A stretch of 64,000 nt of DNA from DATDMG01 sp036518955 (GTDB lineage: Bacteria; Actinomycetota; Actinomycetes; Actinomycetales; Kineosporiaceae), in assembly GCA_036518955.1 (NCBI GenBank), contig DATDMG010000155.1:1-64000 (forward strand), in the 5' to 3' direction. This document shows, in pieces, positions 23,864 through 32,629 of the stretch. The notes beneath the pieces were generated by a model. The model ran no database searches and was not told the DNA's origin. It saw nothing but the letters and a program-made list of their open reading frames with translations. Made by a program: the position numbers and the translations under genes. Numbering within the stretch: the first letter of the stretch is position 1; the number at the start of each line of letters is the position of its first letter.

Positions 23864-26088
23864 GTCTCCACCTGCTGCGGGCCGGCGGCGTCGGCGTCCT
23901 CGTCGATGCCACCGGTCCGCAGCATCCGCGCGTCCTGCACTGGGGTGCCGACCCCGGCGACCTGACCGGCGACGAACTCGAGGCGCTCGCCGCCGCGCTC
24001 GTGCCGGGCCTGCCCTTCGCCGGGCTGGACGAGCGCTGGCCGCTGACCCTGCTCCCCGGCGAGCCGGACGGCTGGTCCGGCGGCCCCGGCCTGACCGGGC
24101 ACCGGGAGGGGACGTCGGTGTTCCCCCGGCTCGCGCTGACCGCGCCCGCCGCCGTCCGGGCGGAGGACGGCGCCCAGGTCCTGGTCGCCGAGGCCGCCGA
24201 CCCCGATGCCGGCGTCGCCACCGCGAGCGAACTCCGGCTGGAACCCTCCGGCCTGGTCAGGCTGCGGCACACGGTGACCAACACCGGTCCGGGCCTGTAC
24301 ACCCTCGGCGGGCTCTCCGTCGTCCTGCCGGTGCCGGCCGAGGCGCGGGAGCTGCTCGACCTGACCGGACGGTGGTGCCGCGAGCGGAGCCCGCAGCGGC
24401 GCCCCTTCGATCACGGCACCCACGCCCGGGAGTCCCGGCGCGGGCGGACCGGCCACGACGCGACCCTCCTGCTCGTCGCCGGCTCGCCGGGCTTCTCCTT
24501 CCGGCACGGCGAGGTCTGGGGCGTGCACGTCGCCTGGAGCGGCAACCACCGGCACGTCGCGGAGCGGTTCCCCGAGGGCGCGGGGTCCGGCGCGGGCGGC
24601 GTCCTGGGGGGCGGTGAGCTGCTGCTGCCCGGTGAGGTGCGGCTGCACCCCGGGGAGTCGTACACCACTCCGTGGGTGGTGTTCACCTGGTCGGCCGAGG
24701 GGCTGGACGGCGCCAGCGTCCGGGTGCACCGCTGGCTGCGGGCGCGCCCGAACCACCCGCGCCGCCCGCGACCCCTGGTCCTGAACACCTGGGAGGCGGT
24801 GTACTTCGACCACGACCTGCAGGCGCTGACCCGGCTGGCCGAGCAGGCCGCCCGGATCGGCGTCGAGCGGTTCGTGCTGGACGACGGCTGGTTCGGATCC
24901 CGGCGCGGCGACTCCTCCGGGCTGGGGGACTGGTACGTCTCCGCCGACGTCTGGCCGGAGGGCCTGCGGCCGCTGGCCGATCGCGTGCGCGCGCTCGGGA
25001 TGGAGTTCGGGCTCTGGGTGGAGCCGGAGATGGTCAACCCGGATTCGGACCTCGCCCGCGCCCATCCCGACTGGCTGCTCGCCCCACCGCCGCGACCCGG
25101 CGCGGGCGTCGACCTCGCCCGGCTGCCCCGGGCCTGGCGGCGGCAGGCGGTCCTGGACGTCGCCCAGCCCGGCGCGCGGGATTACCTGCTGGAGCGGTTG
25201 TCGGCGCTGGTCGAGGAGATCGGCATCGCCTACCTCAAGTGGGACCACAATCGCGACCTGCACGAGTCGCTGCACACCGGCTCGGACGCCGTCCCGCGGC
25301 CGGGAGTGCACGGCCAGACCCTCGCGGTCTACGGGCTGCTTGACGACCTGCGGGCCCGGCACCCGGGGTTGGAGATCGAGTCCTGCTCGTCCGGAGGGGC
25401 TCGCGTCGACCTCGGGATCCTCGAGCGGACCGATCGGGTCTGGGCCTCGGACTGCAACGACGCGCTGGAGCGTCAGCCGATCCAGCGGTGGACCGGGCTG
25501 CTGCTCCCGCCGGAGCTGGTCGGCAGCCACATCGGCCCGCCCACCGCGCACACCACGCACCGCACGCTCGGCCTGCCCTTCCGCGCCCTCACGGCGCTGT
25601 TCGGGCACGCCGGCCTGGAGTGGGACATCACCACCTGCAGTGCTGCGGAGATCGACGCGTTGCGGGCCTGGAGCGCGCTCTACCGGGAGCTGCGCCCGCT
25701 GCTCCACCGTGGTGACGTCGTCCGCGCGGAGCACGCCGATCCCGGGGCCTGGCTGCACGGCGTGGTGGCCCCGGACCGGTCCGAGGCGGTCTTCGGCTAC
25801 GTCCGGCTCACCAGCTCGCCGGAGGCGCACCCCGGGCGGCTCCGACTGCCCGGGCTCGACGCGGCCCGGCGCTACCAGGTCAGACGCCGCCGCGAGGTGG
25901 GCCCGGAGCTGGCCGCCGGCGCGCCGCCACCCTGGTGGGAGGAGGGGCGGACGACGGCGACCGGCGCGGTGCTGGAACACGTCGGCGTCGCCGCGCCACC
26001 GCTCGTCCCGGAGCAGGGGGTGCTGTTGCACGTCGTCGCCTGCCCAGAGCCGCCGCCCGCGGGGGCCGGGCGGACGGACGGGCCCTGA
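23860..26088 (+). CDS. Alpha-galactosidase, glycoside hydrolase family 36
   Basis: A 742-residue retaining alpha-galactosidase without a signal peptide, so it acts in the cytoplasm on imported alpha-galactosides. The GH36 motifs are clear: NTWEAVYFDH, LDDGWFGSRR, GLWVEPEMV, the nucleophile in YLKWDHNRD (Asp462) and the acid/base region ASDCNDALER (Asp531/Asp534). An N-terminal beta-sandwich and a C-terminal beta domain flank the barrel. ATG 23860 overlaps the permease stop. The released galactose would be taken up by GalK/GalT encoded by the divergent operon. Confidence 0.95.
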   Translation: MSLHLLRAGGVGVLVDATGPQHPRVLHWGADPGDLTGDELEALAAALVPGLPFAGLDERWPLTLLPGEPDGWSGGPGLTGHREGTSVFPRLALTAPAAVRAEDGAQVLVAEAADPDAGVATASELRLEPSGLVRLRHTVTNTGPGLYTLGGLSVVLPVPAEARELLDLTGRWCRERSPQRRPFDHGTHARESRRGRTGHDATLLLVAGSPGFSFRHGEVWGVHVAWSGNHRHVAERFPEGAGSGAGGVLGGGELLLPGEVRLHPGESYTTPWVVFTWSAEGLDGASVRVHRWLRARPNHPRRPRPLVLNTWEAVYFDHDLQALTRLAEQAARIGVERFVLDDGWFGSRRGDSSGLGDWYVSADVWPEGLRPLADRVRALGMEFGLWVEPEMVNPDSDLARAHPDWLLAPPPRPGAGVDLARLPRAWRRQAVLDVAQPGARDYLLERLSALVEEIGIAYLKWDHNRDLHESLHTGSDAVPRPGVHGQTLAVYGLLDDLRARHPGLEIESCSSGGARVDLGILERTDRVWASDCNDALERQPIQRWTGLLLPPELVGSHIGPPTAHTTHRTLGLPFRALTALFGHAGLEWDITTCSAAEIDALRAWSALYRELRPLLHRGDVVRAEHADPGAWLHGVVAPDRSEAVFGYVRLTSSPEAHPGRLRLPGLDAARRYQVRRRREVGPELAAGAPPPWWEEGRTTATGAVLEHVGVAAPPLVPEQGVLLHVVACPEPPPAGAGRTDGP

Positions 26089-26152
26089 GCCAGTACTTCG
26101 CGGGTACTGAGTCAGTACTTCGCGGGTACTGGGTCAGTACTTCGCGAAGTAC
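26086..26152. repeat. 22-bp sequence repeated three times between convergent genes
   Basis: TGAGYCAGTACTTCGCGGGTAC is present at 26086-26107 and 26108-26129, and a third copy with small changes at 26130-26152. The first copy begins with the stop of the GH36 gene and the third contains the last codons and stop of the GH25-like gene. The third copy holds a perfect 16-nt palindrome GTACTTCGCGAAGTAC. It could arise by slippage and may act as a two-way terminator. Confidence 0.8.
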
Positions 26153-27087
26153 CGGGCGAGGCGGCCTCCGGTGCGGGTGATCGGGCACATCACGTCGTAG
26201 TCCACCGGGTTCGAGGGCGCGCTCGACCAGTACTGGGCGAGCAGCACCGGGCTGCCCTGCACTCCGGGCCGGTAGCAGCCGGCGAGGGCGTCGGCCGCCG
26301 TCCGCCGGCCGACCGTGCGCCACTCGGGCCGTCCGAGCCGGATCCCCCCGGCGATCTGGATCCAGTGGGACGGCGTGGTGTAGATCCCGGTGAGCAGGCC
26401 GGCATGCGCGAATCCGGCGAGGAGCCCGCGAATGACCGGCAGATTGCGGTCGGCCGGCCGGTCCGGCCACGGCCTGCCGGGTTTCTGCTCGATGTCGATC
26501 CATACCATCGGGGCCGTCAGCCCCGCCCTCCTCCGGGCCGCCACCCAGTAGGCCGCCTGCTGCCAACCGACATTCATCAGCCGGCCGGTGACCGTCGTCG
26601 TCCGGTACGGGCCCCGGCCGCCCTGGGTCGCGTACTCGGCATTCGTCGGGTACGTCGGCAAGACGTACGCGGCGACGTACACCTGGTGCGACCTCGCCCA
26701 GGCCACCTGGGTCGCCAGGCAGGGATTGGTGGTGAAGGCCGAGCCCCTGCTCAGCCCGAGGAGAAGGAACGACGTCCGACCGCGCGGCATCGGGTTGCCG
26801 AACCCACCCTGCGTGGTCGAGCACTGCGGCCAGGAGACGTCGTAGCCGGGCACCATGCCTGCCGGCGGCGGTCCCGGGTCCGGGGGGGTCGGTGCGGGGG
26901 TCGTCACCGCCGCCGGTGCGCCGGCCGGGGTGACGGCCGTGGCGGGGGTACCGGGGAGGGCGGCAAGGGCGCCGGTCGCGGCGAGGAGAGCACTCAGCGT
27001 GAGCATGGACGCCACGGTGCGGGGGGAGGAGATCCGCGTTCCGCCCGGCCGCCGGCGGGCGCTGTCCGCCCCCGTGCAGACCCCCAT
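26134..27087 (-). CDS. Secreted GH25-like (DUF1906-type) protein
   Basis: 317 residues. A signal peptide with hydrophobic core LTLSALLAATGALAALPG is followed by a Pro/Thr-rich linker. The catalytic-type barrel starts at GYDVSWPQC. MVWIDIE, GIYTTPSHW and VDYDVMCP are typical of actinobacterial glycoside hydrolase-like TIM barrels related to lysozyme family 25. Four or so Cys in the mature part suggest disulfides. ATG 27087 has GGGAGGGAG upstream. A cell-wall or glycan role is plausible but unproven. Confidence 0.85.
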   Translation of the reverse strand: MGVCTGADSARRRPGGTRISSPRTVASMLTLSALLAATGALAALPGTPATAVTPAGAPAAVTTPAPTPPDPGPPPAGMVPGYDVSWPQCSTTQGGFGNPMPRGRTSFLLLGLSRGSAFTTNPCLATQVAWARSHQVYVAAYVLPTYPTNAEYATQGGRGPYRTTTVTGRLMNVGWQQAAYWVAARRRAGLTAPMVWIDIEQKPGRPWPDRPADRNLPVIRGLLAGFAHAGLLTGIYTTPSHWIQIAGGIRLGRPEWRTVGRRTAADALAGCYRPGVQGSPVLLAQYWSSAPSNPVDYDVMCPITRTGGRLARYFAKY

Positions 27088-27249
27088 TCGGTGCTCCCTC
27101 CCGCCGCCGGGTGGCGACCGGCACGATCATCCCATCGGGAGGGTCGGGACCGGGTCAGGCGAACGGCCGGGGTCTCACGGCCGCTGGGGTGAACGTGGGA
27201 TGCGGGTGAGGCGGCAGCGGCATGGCGGGGTACCTGCCAGAATGGCGCC

Positions 27250-28287
27250 ATGTCCTCCGCGTCGGTTCCGGCCTCAACGGGTAGGCCCAGGCTCTTCTCC
27301 GGGATGCAGCCCACGGCCGACTCGCTCCACCTCGGCAACTACCTCGGGGCGCTGGTCAACTGGGTGGACCTACAGGCCTCGTACGACGCGGTCTACTGCG
27401 TGGTGGACCAGCATGCGATCACGGTTCACCACGATCCCGTCACTCTGCGTCACAGATCGCGGGTGACCGCGGCGCAGTTCCTGGCCGCCGGGCTCGATCC
27501 GAACCGCTCGATCCTCTTCGTGCAGAGCCATGTCCCGGAGCATGCGCAGCTCGCCTGGGTGCTGATGTGCCTCACCGGGTTCGGCGAGGCGTCGCGGATG
27601 ACCCAGTTCAAGGACAAGTCGCAGCGCGACGGTGGCGAGGGGACCTCGGTCGGGCTGTTCACGTACCCGGTGCTGCAGGCCGCGGACATCCTGCTCTATG
27701 ACGCCGACCGGGTGCCGGTCGGCGAGGACCAGCGCCAGCACCTGGAGCTCACCCGCGACCTCGCCCAGCGGTTCAACGCCCGGTTCGGCCGGACGTTCGT
27801 GGTGCCGCAGCCGCACATCGTCAGAGCCACCGCCAAGATCCTCGACCTGCAGAACCCGGACAAGAAGATGAGCAAGAGCCTGGGCGGCTCCGGCTGCCTC
27901 GACCTGCTCGACGACCCGAAGGTGTCGGTGAAACGGATCCGGTCCGCGGTCACCGACACCGGGCGCGACGTGCGGTACGACCCGGACGAGAAACCCGGCG
28001 TCTCGAATCTGTTGACGATTTTGTCGGTGCTCTCGGGCACCGGCATACCGTCTCTGGAGGAGCGATTCACGGGTGCCGGGTACGGTGATCTCAAGAAAGA
28101 GGTCGCCGAGGCGTTCGTCGGGTTCGTCGAGCCGTTCCAGGACAGGGTGGGTGCGCTGATGCGGGACACGTCGTCCCTCGACGACATCCTGGCGGACGGC
28201 GCCCGACGAGCCCGGGGCATGGCCGGCGTCCGCCTCGCTGAGGTGTACGACAAGATCGGCTTCCTCCCCGGGGGCGCGGTCAGGTGA
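27250..28287 (+). CDS. trpS: Tryptophanyl-tRNA synthetase
   Basis: A 345-residue class I synthetase charging tRNA-Trp. The HIGH-equivalent HLGN is at residues 27-30 (LHLGNYLGAL) and KMSKS at 206-210. GMQPTADSLH, YPVLQAADILLY and GEDQRQHLELTRD are strongly conserved. ATG 27250 has only a weak ribosome site, but no better start exists. The following 2H-phosphoesterase gene overlaps its stop. The trpS-yihY-DD-carboxypeptidase-sdh order is typical of actinomycetes. Confidence 0.97.
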   Translation: MSSASVPASTGRPRLFSGMQPTADSLHLGNYLGALVNWVDLQASYDAVYCVVDQHAITVHHDPVTLRHRSRVTAAQFLAAGLDPNRSILFVQSHVPEHAQLAWVLMCLTGFGEASRMTQFKDKSQRDGGEGTSVGLFTYPVLQAADILLYDADRVPVGEDQRQHLELTRDLAQRFNARFGRTFVVPQPHIVRATAKILDLQNPDKKMSKSLGGSGCLDLLDDPKVSVKRIRSAVTDTGRDVRYDPDEKPGVSNLLTILSVLSGTGIPSLEERFTGAGYGDLKKEVAEAFVGFVEPFQDRVGALMRDTSSLDDILADGARRARGMAGVRLAEVYDKIGFLPGGAVR

Positions 28288-29006
28288 TCGGGTCATCCTG
28301 GGGGCGGCGCGCCGCCCCACGGGCCGACGCGGCCCCCACGCCGGTCCTCGGCGTCCCCGTGCCGGCCCCGGACGCGGCGGTGACCGACGCGCTGGCCGAC
28401 CCGATGGACCGCCAGCTCGGGCCGACCACGATGAGCATGCCGGCGATCCGCTGGCGCTCGCGCGACGGCATGGACGCCGGGGCGGTGACCATCGGGGTCG
28501 CGCTGGAGATTCCCGAGCCGTGGGCCGGCTACCTGCGGTCGTGCCGGGAGGGGTTCGGCGACGAGCAGGCCCGGGCCATCCCGACGCATGTGACCCTGTT
28601 GCCACCCACCCCGGTCTCGCCGACCCGGCTGGACCAGGTCGCCGCCCACCTGGAGACGGTGGCGAGCGGACTGCGGCCGTTCGAGGTGGTGCTCGAGGGC
28701 ACCGACACCTTCCGCCCGGTGTCACCGGTGGTGTTCGTGCGTGTCGCCCGTGGCGGTGACCGGTGCGACACCGTCCAGCGCGCCGTCCGCACCGGGCCGC
28801 TGCGGCGGGACCTGACGTTCCCGTTCCACCCGCACGTGACCGTGGCGCACCACCTGGACGACGACGCGCTCGACCGAGCCGCCAAGGAGCTGTCCGAATT
28901 CACCGCGACGTTCACCGTGGCGGCCTTCGCGCTCTACGAGCACGGGGTTGACGGCATGTGGCGGCCGTGCCGGCAGTTCCGGTTCGGCGGCGCACCCGTG
29001 CCGTGA
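28284..29006 (+). CDS. 2'-5' RNA ligase family (2H phosphoesterase) protein
   Basis: 240 residues. The 2H superfamily signature is complete: PTHVTLLPP and HPHVTVAH supply the two HxT catalytic motifs. The fold starts at VTIGVALEIPEPW (about residue 70). The first 70 residues are Ala/Pro-rich and may be partly non-coding if a later start is used (ATG near 28434 or 28470). GTG 28284 overlaps the trpS stop, which argues for coupling. RNA or cyclic-nucleotide phosphoester cleavage is the family activity; the substrate is unknown. Confidence 0.85.
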   Translation: MIGSSWGRRAAPRADAAPTPVLGVPVPAPDAAVTDALADPMDRQLGPTTMSMPAIRWRSRDGMDAGAVTIGVALEIPEPWAGYLRSCREGFGDEQARAIPTHVTLLPPTPVSPTRLDQVAAHLETVASGLRPFEVVLEGTDTFRPVSPVVFVRVARGGDRCDTVQRAVRTGPLRRDLTFPFHPHVTVAHHLDDDALDRAAKELSEFTATFTVAAFALYEHGVDGMWRPCRQFRFGGAPVP

Positions 29007-30127
29007 GCGCACTGCTGGAGCGCTGTCGGCGCAGCAAGATCTGGCGGGCCTGGTCCCGGTACGGATGCGTGCGTGGGAACGTGCTCGCCGGCGGGATCGC
29101 CTTCTTCGGGTTCTTCTCCTTCTTCCCGGCGCTCGCGCTCGGCTTCACCACGCTCGGCCTGGTGGTCGGCAACCGCCCCGATCTGCAGCGGCAGGTCGTC
29201 GACTACGTCAACTCGACGTTCGGCGGCGCGACGATCATCGGGACGGCGTCCCGTCCGGGGCTGGTCACGATGGAGCAGCTCACCTCGAGCAACGTCCTCA
29301 CGGTGGTGGGCGTGCTCGGCCTGATCGGCGCGCTCCTCACCGGGCTCGGCTGGATCGGTGCCCTCCGGGACGCGATCAGTGCGATCTTCCGGCGGGGTCG
29401 GGGGCCGAACCCGCTGGTGGCCAAGCTCGGCGATCTGGGGGCGCTGGTGAGCTTCGGGCTGGCCGCCCTCGCCTCGATGGTGGCCAGCCTGTTGGTGAGC
29501 ACCGGCACCGGGCTGGTGCTCGACTGGCTCGGGCTGCGGCGCGGGACAACGTCCGCGATCGGCGTGAACGTCCTGACCAGCCTGCTCGTGCTGGTGATCG
29601 ACACCGGCCTGTTCCTGCTGTTCTTCCGCCTGCTCGCCGGCGTCCGGGTACCCGTCGAGGACCTCGTCGGCGGGGCTCTCGTCGGCGGGGTCGCGCTCGG
29701 CCTGCTCAAGGTGCTGGGCGCCGTCCTGATCCGCTACGCCTCCGGCAACCGCTTCTTCGCGGCATTCGTGATCGTCGCCGGGCTGCTGCTCTGGCTGAAC
29801 CTCGCCGCACGCGCCGGACTGGTGGCCGCCGCCTGGGCCGCGACCACCGCGGAGGACCGCGGCCACCTCGCCACGGTCCCGGGCGCCGGCGGCGCGGTCC
29901 CGGCCGACCGGCCCCCCACCCCGGCCGGTCACCGGGCGCGGGCGGTCGGCGTCGCCGGGACGCCGACCTACTCGGCGCGGGCCGCGGATCGGGCGACGCT
30001 GCTCGCCGGCGCCGTCCTCGGGATCACCCTGGCGGTCGCCGCCCGGGTCGTCGCGGGGGCGGGTGGCACCCTGCGGGCGGCGATCCGCGACGGCGACCAG
30101 GACCCCGGAGCGACGGGTCAGGGCTGA
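29003..30127 (+). CDS. YihY/BrkB family inner membrane protein
   Basis: 374 residues with about six transmembrane segments. NVLAGGIAFFGFFSFFPALA, the GWIGALRDAISAIF motif and ASGNRFFAAFVIVAGLLLWL are characteristic of the family once called RNase BN. The last 80 residues form a Pro/Ala-rich cytoplasmic tail with one further hydrophobic stretch. GTG 29003 overlaps the previous stop (GTGA). Function is not established for the family; envelope transport is suspected. It converges with the carboxypeptidase gene 13 bp away. Confidence 0.9.
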   Translation: MSALLERCRRSKIWRAWSRYGCVRGNVLAGGIAFFGFFSFFPALALGFTTLGLVVGNRPDLQRQVVDYVNSTFGGATIIGTASRPGLVTMEQLTSSNVLTVVGVLGLIGALLTGLGWIGALRDAISAIFRRGRGPNPLVAKLGDLGALVSFGLAALASMVASLLVSTGTGLVLDWLGLRRGTTSAIGVNVLTSLLVLVIDTGLFLLFFRLLAGVRVPVEDLVGGALVGGVALGLLKVLGAVLIRYASGNRFFAAFVIVAGLLLWLNLAARAGLVAAAWAATTAEDRGHLATVPGAGGAVPADRPPTPAGHRARAVGVAGTPTYSARAADRATLLAGAVLGITLAVAARVVAGAGGTLRAAIRDGDQDPGATGQG

Positions 30128-30140
30128 GCGCCGCCGGTGG

Positions 30141-31625
30141 TCAGTTCCGGCGACCGGAGCGGCGGGCAGCACGGTTCAGCGCACCCGCTGCCCCGACGAC
30201 GGCCAGGATCGCGGTGGCTGCGGCGGCGGCCACCGCGACCCGGGGCAGCGGTCCGGACGCGGTCGTGCTGGCTGCGGCCTGACGCCCCGTTCCGGCGGCT
30301 CCGCCGAGGCCGGCGGCCTCCCGGCCGCCTCCGCTGCCGGCGGGGGCGACCGCCGTCAGGGCTCCCGCCGGATCCGGCCCGTCCGTCAGCCGGCCGACCC
30401 CCGGGGCGCCCGCGGGCGTGGCGCTGAACCCCCAGTCCAGCAGCGCCGCGCTCATGTGCCAGGTCTCCGGGTCCGCCGCCAGGAGGGTCGCCACCAGCCG
30501 GCGGTTGCCGCGCTGCGCGGCGCCGATGAACGAACCGCCCGTCGTCGACGTCCAGCCGTTCTTGACCCCGAGCGCGCCCGGATAGTTGTAGAGGAGCCGG
30601 TTGTGGTTCTGGATCTGGAACGTCTTGCGCGCCCAGGTGCCGGTCGCCGTCCGCGCGTTCCCCGGCGCCGTGCCGGCCTCGGGGAAGGCGTACGAACGGG
30701 TCTGCAGGAGCGTCGACACGGGGGCCTTCGACAGCGCCGCGCGGCCGAAGACCGCCAGGTCGTAGGCGCTGCTGACCTGGCCGGGGGCGTCCAGACCGCT
30801 GGTGTTGTAAGCCGTCGTGTCAGCGGCGCCGAGCGCCTGCGCCGTCCGCCGCATCGCGGCGGTGGCGACCGGCAGGCCACCGGCGAGCGTGGCCAGGGCC
30901 ACCGCCGCGTCGTTCGCGCTGCTCATCAGCAGGGCATGCCAGAGGTCGTCCACCGAGTACACCGATCCGGGCACCAGGCCGACCCGCGTGCCGTCCACCC
31001 GGGCGTCCTCGGTGCGGGCCGTATAACGGTTCGCCGGGTCGATCAGAGGCATCAGCGCGAGCGCGGTGAGCACCTTGAGGGAGCTTGCCGGGGCGAGCGG
31101 GACGTGCGCGTTGCAGGCTGCCAGGACCTGTCCGGTGTCGAGGTCCGCGACGAGCCAGGCGGTCGCCTTCGGCGCGGGGGGCGCGACGGTGGCGGACGGC
31201 GTCACGTGCAGCCCGGCGACCGCGAGCGCCGCACCGCCGACCTGCGACACCGGTGGGGGCAGCGGCCGGGGTGCCGGCGTCCTGCCGCCGATGCTGTAGG
31301 TGACCGTGGTGGCGCAGGCGACCGGTGCCCCCATCCCTGGGGTCGGCGTCGGGGACGCTGCGGTGGCGGCCGGGACGGGCCCGAGGGCGAGCCCCAGCGC
31401 GGTGACGGCCAGCAGCGGGACGACGGCCCCGAGCGTCGCGGCGCGCCGTGGCAGGCAGGAGGCCCCGGTGATCTGGAGGCCGCCGCTGCCGGGGGCGCGC
31501 TGGGCGCCGGCCCGGGGTGACCGTCGGAGCGGGCGTGAGCGTCCCATGGCCGGGCGCTCGGGCGTCTCGGCGACGACTACGGCGTGCAAGCGCAGCATCG
31601 GCTCCTGGCGACGGCCCCAGACCAT
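30141..31625 (-). CDS. D-alanyl-D-alanine carboxypeptidase (class A PBP, S11)
   Basis: 494 residues. SxxK is in PASSLKVLTAL, SxN in LLMSSANDAAV, and the third motif reads VKNGWTSTTGG, that is KNG instead of KTG, a variant found in other actinobacterial enzymes. An N-terminal signal/anchor (TLGAVVPLLAVTALGLALG) and a C-terminal hydrophobic anchor before a basic tail place it at the outer membrane face, trimming peptidoglycan stem peptides. ATG 31625 is 5 nt after a TACGCT box; two later Met codons are alternatives. Divergent from sdhCAB. Confidence 0.92.
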   Translation of the reverse strand: MVWGRRQEPMLRLHAVVVAETPERPAMGRSRPLRRSPRAGAQRAPGSGGLQITGASCLPRRAATLGAVVPLLAVTALGLALGPVPAATAASPTPTPGMGAPVACATTVTYSIGGRTPAPRPLPPPVSQVGGAALAVAGLHVTPSATVAPPAPKATAWLVADLDTGQVLAACNAHVPLAPASSLKVLTALALMPLIDPANRYTARTEDARVDGTRVGLVPGSVYSVDDLWHALLMSSANDAAVALATLAGGLPVATAAMRRTAQALGAADTTAYNTSGLDAPGQVSSAYDLAVFGRAALSKAPVSTLLQTRSYAFPEAGTAPGNARTATGTWARKTFQIQNHNRLLYNYPGALGVKNGWTSTTGGSFIGAAQRGNRRLVATLLAADPETWHMSAALLDWGFSATPAGAPGVGRLTDGPDPAGALTAVAPAGSGGGREAAGLGGAAGTGRQAAASTTASGPLPRVAVAAAAATAILAVVGAAGALNRAARRSGRRN

Positions 31626-31630
31626 GGCTC

Positions 31631-31636
31631 AGCGTA
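31631..31636 (-). promoter_or_regulatory. -10 box, leaderless start of the DD-carboxypeptidase gene
   Basis: TACGCT on the minus strand is 5 nt before ATG 31625, with no ribosome site. Confidence 0.45.
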
Positions 31637-31863
31637 TCCGCCGGCGGGGGCTTCGTGGGGATTGGCGGAGGGCCGGGCCAGGCTGCGCAATGCCGACCGC
31701 GGCCTGCCCCCGATCATCGAGCGCCTGAGCACCGTCACCCGCGGTGAGACGTGGGTCACGAATGCCCGAAGATCGCCGCGGTCCTGGCGGGCATTCCTGC
31801 GCCGGTCTGGAGCAGGCTCGTCCTAGCAGGTCGGAAAGGACGCCTACGTGATGAACGTCCTCG

Positions 31864-31892
31864 TTCAACCCCCGGCTGCCACAGGGTACGGT
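31864..31892 (+). promoter_or_regulatory. Promoter of sdhCAB
   Basis: TTCAAC (31864-31869), a 17-bp spacer and TACGGT (31887-31892) precede GTG 31900 by 7 nt. This supports a leaderless transcript starting at that GTG. Confidence 0.55.
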
Positions 31893-31899
31893 GTGGCCC

Positions 31900-32616
31900 G
31901 TGGCCACTCAGACCCTGAATCCCGCAAAGATCTCGGCCCGGCGGACGACCGTGGCCATGAAACTGCTCATGGCGGTGACGGGAGCGCTGTTCGTGCTCTA
32001 CGTGCTGGCGCACATGTACGGGAACCTCAAGGCCTTCGGCGGTCAGGCCACCTACGACGAGTACGCGCACCACCTGCGGACCATCGGCGAACCCATCCTG
32101 CCGGAGAAGGGCTTTCTCTGGGTGCTTCGGGTGGTCTTGGGGCTGAGCCTCGTCGGGCACGCGTATGCGGCATTCTCCCTGTGGGGCAAGGCGACCGGTG
32201 CGCGGAGCAACCGGTACGCGGTGCGGCTCGCGGGTGCCGCGGCGTGGCGGTCCAAGGCGATGCGGTGGGGTGGGGTGACGCTCCTGATCTTCTTGATCTT
32301 CCACATCGTCGAGTTCACCACCAATAAGATCAACTTCAATGGGTCGGTCAGTGCCGCCTCGATCGGTGGCAGCCCGTACCGACTCCTGGTGGCCGACTTC
32401 ACGCCGTGGTGGCTCGTCGTCCTCTATCTCGTCGCGCTCGTCGCGCTGGCCCTGCACCTGGAGCACGGGGTGTGGAGCGCGGCGCAGACCCTGGGCTGGA
32501 CGACGTCCCCCGCGGCGCGGCGCCGGGCCAAGGTCACGGCTCATCTGCTGGCCGCGGTGATCCCGGTCGGGTTCGCCCTCATTCCGCTGTCCATCCTGTT
32601 CGGCATCGTGAAGTAG
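31900..32616 (+). CDS. sdhC: Succinate dehydrogenase cytochrome b558 subunit
   Basis: A 238-residue single membrane anchor with five segments, the type that binds two haems b and needs no SdhD (b558 family, as in Bacillus). Conserved His occur in VLAHMYGNLK, VGHAYAAF, IFHIVEFT and LALHLEHG. GTG 31900 is preferred over GTG 31891 because it lies 7 nt after TACGGT. It is followed by sdhA and sdhB in complex II, passing electrons from succinate to menaquinone. Confidence 0.94.
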   Translation: MATQTLNPAKISARRTTVAMKLLMAVTGALFVLYVLAHMYGNLKAFGGQATYDEYAHHLRTIGEPILPEKGFLWVLRVVLGLSLVGHAYAAFSLWGKATGARSNRYAVRLAGAAAWRSKAMRWGGVTLLIFLIFHIVEFTTNKINFNGSVSAASIGGSPYRLLVADFTPWWLVVLYLVALVALALHLEHGVWSAAQTLGWTTSPAARRRAKVTAHLLAAVIPVGFALIPLSILFGIVK

Positions 32617-32629
32617 GGGCTGCGATCTC

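Noticed and set aside
23650..26031. A 793-codon open frame opposite the GH36 gene
   Set aside because: Low-complexity Pro/Gly/Arg/Val composition and no family motif; the plus strand carries a complete GH36 enzyme.
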